Assembly: GCA_002293045.1 (NCBI GenBank)
Contig: DBCM01000114.1
Coordinates: 1 to 17,248 of the forward strand
Direction: 5' to 3'
DNA from: Flavobacteriales bacterium UBA958
Lineage (GTDB): Bacteria; Bacteroidota; Bacteroidia; Flavobacteriales_D; Crocinitomicaceae
Length of the DNA stretch: 17,248 nucleotides
Positions 1-8,807 of this stretch are shown here, one piece after another. A program made the translations under genes and the position numbers. The notes under the pieces are model-generated. The model saw only the letters and a list, made by a program, of their open reading frames with translations, ran no database searches and was not told the origin of the DNA. Each line of letters opens with the position of its first letter. Position 1 is the stretch's first letter.

Positions 1-12
1 CCTGTAAAAATA

Positions 13-486
13 TTAGTCATATAATTCGATTTTATCAAGTGTGTTCGTTACAAAATTCAATAATTCCACTGGACTTTCTTCCTTTGTTTGCAATTGTAAA
101 TCAAAATAAGAATCGTCAGAATCGTTTACTACCACCTTGCGTTTGAATTGGGTGTTTTTTAATTCCGGGTACACCTTTTGTTGGAGCGTTCCCATCCACA
201 ACAGCAAATCAAATGACTTTTCCAATTCCCGCATGAGAAGGACATCCTTTAATTTTCCCATGAAGGAATAATCTAAGGGGCTGTTGTAATAGATTAAGAA
301 ATGCGGAGGAAGGGTGGCTTTATCTACTTCCTTTGGAACATTCACAATAATCGTAAGTTTTTTAACATGACTTTTATCTAAAATGGCATCCAGCGCACGC
401 CGATAATCGCGCAGCTGAATTTCATTTATATAGTTGATAACAACCATCAATGATTTCGTGGATGCCCACATGCTATTTTTTGCCAT
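13..486 (-). CDS. Conserved hypothetical protein, DUF6913-like
   Basis: About 157 residues, no signal peptide, no membrane segment and no catalytic motif that I can recognise. The pattern of alternating short hydrophobic strands (KKLTIIVNV, HFLIYY, KSFDLLLWMG, SYFDLQLQT) suggests a small alpha/beta cytoplasmic protein. It resembles the Bacteroidota family DUF6913, remembered for a FDLLL-type segment and for sitting beside ligA; this family call is from memory and moderate. The ATG at 486 is preferred over an upstream in-frame TTG at 492. The ATG lies inside the last codons of ligA (14-nt overlap), so the two are translationally coupled at the end of a minus-strand operon. Function unknown. 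Only 12 bases remain to its left, with nothing visible in them. Confidence 0.75.
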   Translation of the reverse strand: MAKNSMWASTKSLMVVINYINEIQLRDYRRALDAILDKSHVKKLTIIVNVPKEVDKATLPPHFLIYYNSPLDYSFMGKLKDVLLMRELEKSFDLLLWMGTLQQKVYPELKNTQFKRKVVVNDSDDSYFDLQLQTKEESPVELLNFVTNTLDKIELYD

Positions 487-2494
487 ACCCAATGAGGTTT
501 TTAAATTCTTCTTCCGTCAGAATGGAAACTCCCAAATCTGTTGCTTTTTTCAATTTACTAGGACCCATGCCCTCACCAGCTACTAAATAATCAGTTTTGG
601 CAGAAACGGAACCGGTATTTTTCCCTCCATTCAAATCGATTAAATGCTTTAACTCATCTCTGGAGAACGAATCAAATACACCGCTCACAACCAATGTTTT
701 ACCTTCAAGCACTGTTGAGTTCAGGGCACGTTTCTCAACCTCCATTTTCAATCCATGAAGCTTCAATCGAGCAATCAATTGAATGCTATCTGGGTTGTTG
801 AAAAAGAAAATCAGTGAATTCGCAATGCGTTCCCCGATTTCGTCAACAGCCAAAAGTTCTTCAAATGTAGCAATTTGGAGCGTATCCATGGTACCAAAGG
901 CATATGCTAATTTTTTTGCGACGGTTTCGCCAACAAAACGTATTCCCAACCCGAATAATACCCGTTCAAAAGGCACCTGTTTACTGGCCTCTATGCCCGC
1001 GAGCAAATTATCTACGGATTTATCGGCCATCCGATCCAAGGCGAGCAAGGGTTCGCGCGTTAGGTCGTACAAATCTGCCAAGGTGGAAATCACCCCTTCA
1101 TTTACTAACTGCGCAACGGTTTCTTCACCGATTCCATCGATATTCATTGCTTTACGAGAAACAAAGTGCTGAATTCTACCAATCACTTGAGGGGGACAAG
1201 ACGCTTGATTTGGACAAAAATGTTGCGCTTCCCCTTCCTCACGCACAAGGAGGGAATGACATTCCGGACAATGCGTAATAAACCCAACAGGCATTGCATT
1301 CGGTAAGCGCTTTGCCAGGTCGAGTCCAACAATTTTTGGGATAATTTCGCCCCCTTTTTCTACAAATACGAGGTCATTCAGGTGTAAATCAAACTTTTCT
1401 ATTTGGTCTGCATTGTGAAGCGAGGCTCGTTTAACGGTTGTTCCACCGAGGGAGATTGGTGTTAAATTGGCGACGGGCGTTATTGCGCCTGTTCTTCCCA
1501 CTTGATAATCTACAGAAAGTAAACGCGTTTGAACTTTTTTTGCTTTAAATTTGAAGGCTGTTGCCCAACGGGGTGATTTTGCAGTAAACCCTAACCTGCG
1601 CTGATGTTCATAGGAGTTTACTTTGATCACGATGCCATCAATTTCAAACGGTAATTCACTGCGGTGTTCATCCCAATAGTGAATAAAATCCATGACTCCA
1701 GCTATGTTATCGGTACATGAAATAAACCCGTGTGCTTCGGAAGGTATTTTAAACCCCCATGAACCGGCTGCTTTAACCGCATCCATGTGCGATAGAAACG
1801 GCAAATCCAATCCGTATACGCCATATAAAAAGGTATCTAAACCACGTGTAGCCACTGTGGCAGAATCTTGCAACTTCAAGGTGCCTGCCGTTGTATTTCT
1901 TGGATTAGCGAAGCGTTCCTCTCCTGCTTCATCGCGGGAGGCATTGAGCTTTTCGAAGGCATCAAGTGGCATAAATACTTCGCCTCGAATCTCAAATTTC
2001 TCTGGGAAATCGCCTTTTAAACTCAACGGAACGGTTCGAATGGTTCGCACATTGGCAGTAATATCCTCCCCCTGCTCCCCATCTCCTCGTGTTACTGCAC
2101 GGACCAACTCCCCTTGTTCATAACGCAATCCAATGGCTACTCCATCGTACTTCAATTCACAAACAAATTCTAAGGATTCTAATCCTGCTTTTGAAATTCT
2201 ACCTGCCCATTCTTGAATTTCCTCTTCTGAATAGGTATTTGCCAATGAGAGCATAGGGAATTCATGTCGAACAGACTCGAATTTTTTAGTGATGTCCCCT
2301 CCTACTCGTTTCGTTGGACTGTTTGGGAGTGCAAACTCAGGAAACAAGGCTTCTAGAGATTCTAATTCTTTCAACAGAAAATCAAAGGCTTGATCAGAAA
2401 TTTCTGGTTTTGCCTGAATGTAATACAAGTCGTTATGCCGATTCAGTTCAGCAGACAGGTGTAAAATTCTAACTTTTGCTTCTTCAGGATTCAC
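473..2494 (-). CDS. ligA: NAD-dependent DNA ligase LigA
   Basis: Seals nicks in duplex DNA using NAD+, in replication and repair. The order of parts is complete: Ia region with YYIQAKPEISD (NMN side), adenylation domain with CELKYDG, OB fold (VDYQVGRTGAITPVANL), a four-cysteine zinc finger (HCPECH ... FCPNQASCP), helix-hairpin-helix repeats (NIDGIGEETV, GLGIRFVGE), and a C-terminal BRCT domain over roughly the last 78 residues. A GTG at 2494 gives MNPEEAKVR and puts the adenylated lysine at residue 115, as in E. coli LigA; another GTG at 2509 would add five residues and overlap prmC. The preferred start follows the prmC TAG by one base, so the genes are coupled. Length (about 673 aa) is normal. 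Confidence 0.97.
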   Translation of the reverse strand: MNPEEAKVRILHLSAELNRHNDLYYIQAKPEISDQAFDFLLKELESLEALFPEFALPNSPTKRVGGDITKKFESVRHEFPMLSLANTYSEEEIQEWAGRISKAGLESLEFVCELKYDGVAIGLRYEQGELVRAVTRGDGEQGEDITANVRTIRTVPLSLKGDFPEKFEIRGEVFMPLDAFEKLNASRDEAGEERFANPRNTTAGTLKLQDSATVATRGLDTFLYGVYGLDLPFLSHMDAVKAAGSWGFKIPSEAHGFISCTDNIAGVMDFIHYWDEHRSELPFEIDGIVIKVNSYEHQRRLGFTAKSPRWATAFKFKAKKVQTRLLSVDYQVGRTGAITPVANLTPISLGGTTVKRASLHNADQIEKFDLHLNDLVFVEKGGEIIPKIVGLDLAKRLPNAMPVGFITHCPECHSLLVREEGEAQHFCPNQASCPPQVIGRIQHFVSRKAMNIDGIGEETVAQLVNEGVISTLADLYDLTREPLLALDRMADKSVDNLLAGIEASKQVPFERVLFGLGIRFVGETVAKKLAYAFGTMDTLQIATFEELLAVDEIGERIANSLIFFFNNPDSIQLIARLKLHGLKMEVEKRALNSTVLEGKTLVVSGVFDSFSRDELKHLIDLNGGKNTGSVSAKTDYLVAGEGMGPSKLKKATDLGVSILTEEEFKNLIGYGKK

Positions 2495-2495
2495 T

Positions 2496-3356
2496 CTATA
2501 AAGATACACGTTGTGCCATTATCATACGCGATTTTCCTTGTAAATCTTTCCTCAATTTAATGTTAGCAAACCCGGCATTATAAAACAACTGCAGGGTCTC
2601 AGTAGATAAGTTTTCGTGAATTTCAACACATATATAGCCGTCCATTTCTAAAAACTGTTCACAAAATACAAGAATCCTACGGTAAAAAAGTAAGGGGTCA
2701 GAATCGGGCACAAACAAGGCCAGGTGGGGCTCATGGTTTAATACATTCGGCAACATTGACGACGCATCCGTGTAGGGTATATACGGGGGATTTGAGAGGA
2801 TTACATTAACCTTTTCTTTAATCCGAAAATCGGTCAGGTCATCCAATAGATCGAGGCATTCAAAGCGAATATCCAACCCTAAATTTAAGGCATTGGAACG
2901 CGCCAAAGCTAAAGCCTCCTGACTTACATCAATCCCAGAAACATGCCATAGCGGACGCTTGGCTTTAATTGCTAGAGGAATACAACCGGTTCCTGTCCCT
3001 AAATCAATCACATTACACGACGTCATCTGAACTTCGCTTAAGACCCAGTCCACCAACTCTTCAGTCTCTGGACGCGGAATGAGTGCCGCGGGATTGCATT
3101 GAATTTCAAGTCCATAAAACGATGTACTGCCAAGCACATATTGTAAGGGCTCGTGCCTTGAAAGGCGTTGAATATCCGACCTTAATTGCATGAGCACCTC
3201 CTCCGACACCTCAACATCTGCAGCCAACAGATAGGACGTAGAATCCAACTTCAAGCGATTCATTAACAGGTGTTTTGCAAGCTGATCTAATTCGTTTTTT
3301 GAATAACATGCTTGTAAAGTTTCCTTTAACGTCGAACGGAATTCGCTTAAGGTCAT
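2496..3356 (-). CDS. prmC: Release-factor glutamine N5-methyltransferase PrmC
   Basis: Methylates the glutamine of the GGQ motif in peptide chain release factors 1 and 2, using S-adenosylmethionine. The 286-residue protein has the family's N-terminal helical domain with RHEPLQYVLG near residues 67-76, the FYGLE...LIPRPETEELV segment around 80-103, the AdoMet loop VIDLGTGTGCIPLAI at 116-130, and the diagnostic NPPY motif at 189-192 followed by IPY. The start ATG at 3356 directly abuts the stop codon of the upstream gene, and its TAG is one base from the preferred ligA start. Pairing of prmC with ligA-type housekeeping genes in one transcript looks like an operon of convenience. Nothing odd is seen. 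Confidence 0.96.
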   Translation of the reverse strand: MTLSEFRSTLKETLQACYSKNELDQLAKHLLMNRLKLDSTSYLLAADVEVSEEVLMQLRSDIQRLSRHEPLQYVLGSTSFYGLEIQCNPAALIPRPETEELVDWVLSEVQMTSCNVIDLGTGTGCIPLAIKAKRPLWHVSGIDVSQEALALARSNALNLGLDIRFECLDLLDDLTDFRIKEKVNVILSNPPYIPYTDASSMLPNVLNHEPHLALFVPDSDPLLFYRRILVFCEQFLEMDGYICVEIHENLSTETLQLFYNAGFANIKLRKDLQGKSRMIMAQRVSL

Positions 3357-3842
3357 TTAATCTTTTCGAAGTTTAATGAACTCCTGAATTTTTTCATTCT
3401 CAATGACCACACTCAAGTTATAATAAGCCAATTTCCACCCTTTCTTGGTCTTTTCACACACCCCACTTCCGCGGCAATCCAACATCCATGTTTGAAGGTC
3501 CTCATCAAACCATGCTATTTTACCGTCTTTAGAAAAATTCCAAACGCGATTGGACGGCGTAAAACGCCATGTTCGAGTTGAATCGAAATAAGGCTTACAA
3601 AAAGTTTTAAAGGCTTCTTTGTCCCATTTTTCTCCGGGTGCTGTCCCATAGAACACAAAATTCTCGGTGGTTACTTCGAAATACTCGTCGAACTTAGCCA
3701 GGGTTGCATGCTTGTGCCAAGCATCCATGAGTGCATTCAGAGGCGCTTCGGGAGTGATTTTAGGAGCACTACTGGATGGATTTTTTTGGGCGATAAGTCC
3801 AAAGCCAATAACGCAACATGCTAAAGCGAGAGCAGACCGCAT
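3357..3842 (-). CDS. Exported NTF2/SnoaL-like protein
   Basis: About 161 residues. The N-terminus MRSALALACCVIGFGLIAQ is a signal peptide, with cleavage probably just before QKN; the cysteines lie inside the hydrophobic core, so a lipoprotein is not favoured. The mature part follows the NTF2/SnoaL (DUF4440-like) layout: a helical PLNALMDAWHKHATLAKFDEYFEVTTENFVFYG start, then GEKWDKEAFKTF, then beta strands ending in KKGWKLAYYNLSVVI. Such domains are small cones that bind a ligand or serve as enzymes; I cannot name a substrate. The ATG at 3842 was chosen because it gives a clean signal peptide and lies one base after the upstream stop (TAAGATG); a longer reading frame would overlap that gene. 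Its stop abuts prmC. Confidence 0.8.
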   Translation of the reverse strand: MRSALALACCVIGFGLIAQKNPSSSAPKITPEAPLNALMDAWHKHATLAKFDEYFEVTTENFVFYGTAPGEKWDKEAFKTFCKPYFDSTRTWRFTPSNRVWNFSKDGKIAWFDEDLQTWMLDCRGSGVCEKTKKGWKLAYYNLSVVIENEKIQEFIKLRKD

Positions 3843-3843
3843 C

Positions 3844-5223
3844 TTATTTGTACAAGTTCTGCAAATATTTTGCTGCACTGTATACGTTTACGATTCCACC
3901 GGTGATGCTGATGCTCGTCAATTGATCGTACTTGGTTGCTGTTCTTGTAATCGCATCGCTAATTTGCAGCATTGTTGCTTGTGGAAAACGAGACTTCAGT
4001 AAGGCAGCAACACCCGCTACCATTGGCGCGGCCATGGATGTTCCCTGTAAATTTTTGTACGCACTTTGCGGCACAGAATTATAAATTTCATTTCCTGGTG
4101 CGAACACATCCACTTCCATGGCACCAAAATTTGAGAATGAGGCAACAAGGCCCTCTTCCGACTCTTTCGTATTCGCTCCAATGTTTAGAAAAAGTTTTCT
4201 GCTTGAAGAATCGACATAATCAAAGGCCGGTTTTTTCGGGAAATTATCCGTGTAATCAATATCCGATGCATCATTCCCAGCAGCATGTATCATCAAAACA
4301 TCTTTTGACACCGCATATGCAATTGCCTCTTGCACCTTTTCGTGATACGGTGAAAAACTCTTTCCAAAAGACATATTAATCACGTTAGCTCCATTATCTA
4401 CTGCATATCGAATCGCATTGGCAACATCCTTGTCGTGCTCATCTCCATTCGGAACTGCACGAACAGACATAATCAACACATTATCCGCAACCCCATCGCC
4501 TCCTTTTTTATTTCCTCTAACCGCGCCAATAATTCCAGCCACGTGTGTGCCATGTAAAGCGTCTGGACCTTCAGCGTCGCCATTCCCGTAATAGTTGTCA
4601 TTAAAATCATCCGGATTATCCCCAATTAAGGAGCGATCATCATAGTTCGGATTCAAGTTAAATTCTAATTGATCACGCAGGTAATCTTCGGTTTCTTTAT
4701 CGAACATACCTTTTCCAATCATTTCGCGGTAAGGCTCATATTGAGAAACATCCTCGTTTAACGAACTTTCTGCATTCACATACATTTCATGAATAGCGTC
4801 ATAGGCCAATGTTTGCGGGTCTATATCTGCATATTTTTGACCGTATTTTTTAACGATACGTGCTTTTTCTAAGCGCGCTTTATCTTGACTCTTCCCATTG
4901 GCATTTCCAAGGAAATTCCATCCATGGACATCATCAATATACCCGTTCCCGTCGTCATCTTTTTTGTTCCCCGGAACTTCTTTTGCATTGGTCCAAATCT
5001 TCCCTTGTAGGTCTTCGTGTTCCAAATCAACCCCTGAATCAATCACGGCAACAATTACGGGGCTCGACTTTAACTTTTTTAATATTTTCTTGTACGCCAA
5101 ATCCGTAGACATTCCATTTCCTGTTCCGTTATACCAATTGAGGGTTCCTGGAATGGGTTGAGCAAAGGATAGCGCACCTAAACACAAAAAGGAAAGCGCA
5201 AGGGTATTTTTCAGCATTTTCAT
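3844..5223 (-). CDS. Secreted S8 (subtilisin-like) serine protease
   Basis: A 459-residue subtilase. A signal peptide (residues 1-21, ending LSFAQ) precedes a catalytic domain with the full triad: Asp62 in VIDSG, His224 in HGTHVAG, and Ser396 in GTSMAAP; the oxyanion asparagine is N317 in AAGND. An insert of about 120 residues rich in Asp and Asn (DDDGNGYIDD, DNPDDFNDNYYGNGD) lies between Asp and His, typical of Bacteroidota S8 proteases and possibly calcium binding. There is no T9SS tail and no lipobox, so it is probably periplasmic or released by another route. It is the first gene of the minus-strand operon and is divergent from a second, unrelated-looking S8 protease. Substrate unknown. 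Confidence 0.93.
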   Translation of the reverse strand: MKMLKNTLALSFLCLGALSFAQPIPGTLNWYNGTGNGMSTDLAYKKILKKLKSSPVIVAVIDSGVDLEHEDLQGKIWTNAKEVPGNKKDDDGNGYIDDVHGWNFLGNANGKSQDKARLEKARIVKKYGQKYADIDPQTLAYDAIHEMYVNAESSLNEDVSQYEPYREMIGKGMFDKETEDYLRDQLEFNLNPNYDDRSLIGDNPDDFNDNYYGNGDAEGPDALHGTHVAGIIGAVRGNKKGGDGVADNVLIMSVRAVPNGDEHDKDVANAIRYAVDNGANVINMSFGKSFSPYHEKVQEAIAYAVSKDVLMIHAAGNDASDIDYTDNFPKKPAFDYVDSSSRKLFLNIGANTKESEEGLVASFSNFGAMEVDVFAPGNEIYNSVPQSAYKNLQGTSMAAPMVAGVAALLKSRFPQATMLQISDAITRTATKYDQLTSISITGGIVNVYSAAKYLQNLYK

Positions 5224-5254
5224 AAATTCAGTATTATTTTAAAATTCAGATTCC

Positions 5255-5262
5255 CAAAAATA
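5255..5262 (-). promoter_or_regulatory. Putative -7 box for the protease-ligA operon
   Basis: On the minus strand the sequence reads TATTTTTG, a full match to the Bacteroidota -7 consensus TAnnTTTG. It would start transcription about 25 nt before the ATG at 5223. I found no convincing TTTG -33 box at the normal 17-23 nt distance, so this is only a moderate call. The whole divergent spacer is about 55 bp, so both protease genes must share overlapping control DNA. Confidence 0.45.
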
Positions 5263-5278
5263 CATTATTTTTACTTTC

Positions 5279-8110
5279 ATGAGGAATTCAACACCAGGCG
5301 ATCGGTACTTCTACATAAAAAAAATGTTAATCGGTCTGTTTGTGGCGATGCATATTGGGTTCGCTTTTTCACAACAGCGCCAAGATTTTCACGGGTTTAC
5401 CTTTGATCAATTTTCAAAAACAAATCCCAATACCCAAATTTGCCTGAGTGCAGCTAACACACCGAGCAACGAATACCGATTAAAAGAACTCAATATTTCA
5501 GTTAAACAAAAAACCGTTAATTACCTTTATTTTAATGCAACACCCAGTCAATTAATCGATGCTAGCGGTAACTATTTAATTGCAGGTCTTTATTTTTCAG
5601 TTTCTCGTCCGCAAGCCTTGGCAGATAGCGCCTTAGTAAAACATCAAATCAACTTAGTTCATCAAGGACTGAATGGCGTAGACACGGCCTACACGGGCAA
5701 GGGTGTAATTATGGGAGTTATTGATCAAGGGATAGATTTCAACCACCCTGACTTTAAAACAGCGACCGGTAAAACGCGGGTATTGCGGTATTGGGACCAT
5801 TCGGTAAATGGCGCAAATCCTCCCCAACCTTACAACTATGGAATTGTATGGGATAGCTCATCGATTAATGCAGGAACCTGTACCAGCCTAGAAACGATTA
5901 CAGCACATGGCACAACGGTTGCTGGAATGGCGGCAGGAAATGCACGCGCTAACCTTAAGAACAAAGGGGCGGCCCCTGAAGCGGACCTGATCGTGGTTGA
6001 AACAAACTTTAACTTACCCAATTGGACCCTTACGATCGCGGATGCCTGTGACTACATCTTTAAAGTAGCCGACTCCCTGGGTAAACCTGCCGTCATTAAC
6101 ATTTCTCTCGGGGATTACCTCGGCAGCCACGACGGAAACGATCCTGCAGCGGATCTGATTGAATCCTTATTAGACCTTTCCCCTGGGCGCATTGTAGTGT
6201 CTGCGGCAGGTAATGCAGGAAATCAGGGTAAATTTCACGTGAGGAATAATAGCATTGGTGCAGATACCACCTTCTTTTGGAACATTCCTAATGCTGGAAT
6301 GACGGTCGCTGGCCCGAACAAAATTGTCTTTGATGTATGGTCGGATACGGCAGACGCCCATTATTACTTTGCCTATGGCGCGGATAAAATAACTCCCAAT
6401 TATTCATTTCGTGGGAACACAACCTTTCGGTATGCCACCAGCAACATGAACCAAGTCCCGGTTACGGATACCTTATTCAATGCCAACGGCCAGCGAATTG
6501 CAATTATCGACAGTTACCGTGAAATAGTCGGCGGGAACTTTCACATGTTGTCTGTGTTTACTACCATAGATTCGATGGCTTACAGGTATCGTTTTATGAC
6601 CACGGGTTCAGGCAAATACGATGCTTGGGGAGGAAGCTGGATCCAGTTGAGTAATTTCAGTACCAGCATACCTACAGCAATCCAATTCCCGGCGATACAA
6701 CATTATATAATGCCTGACTCCCTACAGACCATTGTAAGCAGCTGGAATTGTTCAGAGAAGGTGATCTCAGTGGCCAACATGAGAAATCGAAAAGGACACA
6801 TTACCAAAAACAACACGTATTATCAACCTGCATCAACAACTCCCGTTGGAAAACTCAGCGAAAACAGCAGTAAAGGTCCTGCACGAAATGGCACAACGAA
6901 ACCAGACATTACAGCCGCAGGTGATGTAACCCTAGCTGCAGGTCCAATTTGGTATTTGAATAACACAGCAAATAATACAACCATTGACGTGGGAGGTTTT
7001 CACGTTCGCAATGGCGGAACCTCTATGGCTTCACCCGTTGTCGCGGGGATTGCTGCGCTTTACTTACAAAAATGTCCGCTCAGTACCTATCAACAATTTA
7101 AGCTTGATCTAAACAATACAGCCATCGTTGATGCGGCAACAGGCGCTACTCCAAATTATGGTTATGGATTTGGAAAAGCCGATGCACTTGGGCTGCTAAG
7201 CTCAAAAAATATACCGATAGGAATCGACCCCATTCTAGGAATATGCGTAGGCTCCACAGCCACCTTGCATGTATCCTCTCCTGCGACGCTTTACAGTGCA
7301 GTATGGAGCAATGGTACAGTTGGGACAAGCATGACTACAGCTATTGTGGGAAGTTATTATGTGAAAGGCCTAGACAGTGCTGGGTGTTACACCCGCTCTA
7401 CCCCTGTTGCATTGGGTACATTAGCCCTTCCCTTTGTAGATGCTGGGGCCAGTTTTTCTTCATGTCCTGGCGTAGCAATTAGCTTATTGGGCACTGGCAC
7501 AGCGATTACGTACACTTGGGACCATGGTGTTGCTAATAATCAAGCATTTACTCCCCTATCGAATTCCACGTACTACGTGACCGGAACCGCGTCAAACGGC
7601 TGTGAAAATACAGACTCAATCACAGTAAATCTTTACGACGTTGACCCAGTAAGCTACAATGAAACCACCACCACTGTGATGGAAGGTTCGGGTCCTTTTA
7701 ATGTAGCGCCCGGAATACCTTCAGGCGGAATTTACTCGGGTCCGGGAATAATTGGCACCTCCTTTCATCCGACGTTGACAGGACCCGGTTCATTTTATGT
7801 GACCTACAGCTACACGGATGGAAACGGCTGTACAAATAGCGATTCTTCATTAATAGAAGTAGTTGACTTAAACTCCGTGGACGTCAATTCCTTACAGCTC
7901 CCATGGATTAGTCCGAACCCGGCTTCTGAATGGCTCACGATTCATAACCTTAGAGCGAATTCAAGCATATCCGTAATCGATTTATCGGGTAGAGTTTTAA
8001 TTCAGAAGTCTACGCTTGCTGCCGAGGAAATCCTAAATGTAAGCCGCTTAACGCCAGGAATGTATATCCTAAGCGTAGGTAATCGGTCTATTCCTTGGAT
8101 GAAGTACTAA
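5279..8110 (+). CDS. T9SS-exported S8 serine protease with Ig-like repeats
   Basis: A 943-residue surface or secreted protease. Signal peptide about residues 1-32 (KKMLIGLFVAMHIGFAFSQQ); an internal ATG at 5324 would lose the positive residues, so the ATG at 5279 is kept. The S8 domain has Asp149 (VIDQG), His210 (HGTTVAG), Asn312 (SAAGNAGN) and Ser582 (GGTSMASP), with a large insert of about 240 residues between Asn and Ser. Two PKD/Ig-like modules rich in Ser/Thr and with paired cysteines follow (about 650-780), then a further beta module. The last 72 residues (PWISPNPASEW ... LTPGMYILSVG) form a type A T9SS sorting domain. The 3' end lies in a 296-bp tandem duplication; the coding sequence ends in the first copy with no change of protein. 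Confidence 0.93.
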   Translation: MRNSTPGDRYFYIKKMLIGLFVAMHIGFAFSQQRQDFHGFTFDQFSKTNPNTQICLSAANTPSNEYRLKELNISVKQKTVNYLYFNATPSQLIDASGNYLIAGLYFSVSRPQALADSALVKHQINLVHQGLNGVDTAYTGKGVIMGVIDQGIDFNHPDFKTATGKTRVLRYWDHSVNGANPPQPYNYGIVWDSSSINAGTCTSLETITAHGTTVAGMAAGNARANLKNKGAAPEADLIVVETNFNLPNWTLTIADACDYIFKVADSLGKPAVINISLGDYLGSHDGNDPAADLIESLLDLSPGRIVVSAAGNAGNQGKFHVRNNSIGADTTFFWNIPNAGMTVAGPNKIVFDVWSDTADAHYYFAYGADKITPNYSFRGNTTFRYATSNMNQVPVTDTLFNANGQRIAIIDSYREIVGGNFHMLSVFTTIDSMAYRYRFMTTGSGKYDAWGGSWIQLSNFSTSIPTAIQFPAIQHYIMPDSLQTIVSSWNCSEKVISVANMRNRKGHITKNNTYYQPASTTPVGKLSENSSKGPARNGTTKPDITAAGDVTLAAGPIWYLNNTANNTTIDVGGFHVRNGGTSMASPVVAGIAALYLQKCPLSTYQQFKLDLNNTAIVDAATGATPNYGYGFGKADALGLLSSKNIPIGIDPILGICVGSTATLHVSSPATLYSAVWSNGTVGTSMTTAIVGSYYVKGLDSAGCYTRSTPVALGTLALPFVDAGASFSSCPGVAISLLGTGTAITYTWDHGVANNQAFTPLSNSTYYVTGTASNGCENTDSITVNLYDVDPVSYNETTTTVMEGSGPFNVAPGIPSGGIYSGPGIIGTSFHPTLTGPGSFYVTYSYTDGNGCTNSDSSLIEVVDLNSVDVNSLQLPWISPNPASEWLTIHNLRANSSISVIDLSGRVLIQKSTLAAEEILNVSRLTPGMYILSVGNRSIPWMKY

Positions 8111-8452
8111 TTACTCCACACCGTACCCGTAAGCTCCGCATTGGAAAAATCCTCTCAGTTGACTTAAACTCCGTGGACGTCAATTCCTTACAGCTCCCAT
8201 GGATTAGTCCGAACCCGGCTTCGGAATGGCTCACGATTCATAACCTTAGAGCGAATTCAAGCATATCCGTAATCGATTTATCGGGTAGAGTTTTAATTCA
8301 GAAGTCTACGCTTGCTGCCGAGGAAATCCTAAATGTAAGCCGCTTAACGCCAGGAATGTATATCCTGAGCGTAGGTAATCGGTCTATTCCTTGGATGAAG
8401 TACTAATTACTCCACACCGTACCCGTAGGCTCCGCATTGGAAAAATCCTCTC
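7861..8452 (+). repeat. 296-bp tandem duplication of the sorting-domain region
   Basis: Positions 7861-8156 and 8157-8452 are direct copies in tandem, offset exactly 296. I count three differences: T7927/G8223 and A8071/G8367, both silent in the protease frame, and A8132/G8428 in the part that belongs to the convergent lipoprotein gene. Each copy holds the last 83 codons of the protease plus the last 46-48 bp of the convergent gene. The short word GTTGA occurs at both original breakpoints (7862 and 8453 regions). About 99% identity means the event is recent. Confidence 0.95.
8158..8406 (+). pseudogene. Orphan second copy of T9SS sorting domain
   Basis: This is the duplicated 3' end of the protease at 5279-8110. 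It keeps an open frame to TAA at 8406 but has no signal peptide, no catalytic domain and no plausible start: the frame opens only at an internal TTG near 8095. It is therefore taken as a remnant. Before the duplication this was presumably the genuine end of the protease gene, because its TAA overlaps the stop codon of the convergent gene by two bases. Expression as a free domain is not expected. Confidence 0.85.
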
Positions 8453-8753
8453 CGTTGATGGTTGTATTTCCAGCAATACCGCCTAAAAAACCCAAGGTAT
8501 CGCAATCGGAGGTAAGTACGTACGCGGGAAGATCTGCGCCACAGGTACCCAAATTAAATACAAACACCTGTTCTTGTTGAAAGGTAAACTCATCCACCCT
8601 TGCGCCTTGGTCGCAACATTCATTTTGAAAGGCTGAAATCTTTGAATTAATGCAGGGGGAATTCGTATGCTTATTGCACTGAAAAGCCATTAAAATCATG
8701 GAAAAAACAAAAAACAATTGAATTCCAAGCGGTTTATATTGCATTCTTAACAT
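8403..8753 (-). CDS. Small lipoprotein, DUF6970-like
   Basis: About 116 residues from the ATG at 8753, or 113 from the ATG at 8744; a TTG at 8771 is also in frame but unlikely. The N-terminus has a basic stretch, a hydrophobic core (GIQLFFVFSMILMAF) and a cysteine in FQC that suits the relaxed Bacteroidota lipobox, so it is probably an envelope lipoprotein. The mature part is cysteine rich (CINSKISAFQNECC, LGTC, TSDCDTLG) and ends with LGGIAGNTTINGEDFSNA...TVW, which reminds me of the DUF6970 family; this is from memory. The gene is convergent with the protease, and its last 48 bases were copied in the 296-bp duplication. Function unknown. Confidence 0.7.
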   Translation of the reverse strand: MLRMQYKPLGIQLFFVFSMILMAFQCNKHTNSPCINSKISAFQNECCDQGARVDEFTFQQEQVFVFNLGTCGADLPAYVLTSDCDTLGFLGGIAGNTTINGEDFSNAEPTGTVWSN

Positions 8754-8772
8754 AGAACCGAAATTAATCAAT

Positions 8773-8780
8773 TAATTTTG
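8773..8780 (+). promoter_or_regulatory. Putative -7 box of speD-speE fusion gene
   Basis: TAATTTTG matches TAnnTTTG. It predicts a start of transcription near 8785 and a leader of about 22 nt before the ATG at 8808. This argues against a TTG start at 8778, which would lie inside the box. No clear -33 TTTG is present at the usual spacing. Confidence 0.55.
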
Positions 8781-8807
8781 CAGTCGAAATTTAAAACTGA
8801 AAAAGAA

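Noticed and set aside
1692..2123. 143-codon plus-strand frame opposite ligA
   Set aside because: Antisense shadow of a conserved LigA segment, with no domain of its own.
8095..8406. 103-codon frame with a T9SS sorting domain
   Set aside because: It opens only at a TTG within the protease end, has no signal peptide, and is explained entirely by the tandem duplication.
8778..8807. TTG start adding ten residues to the polyamine fusion protein
   Set aside because: The TTG lies within a TAnnTTTG box, so it would not be in the transcript; ATG at 8808 fits the family N-terminus.
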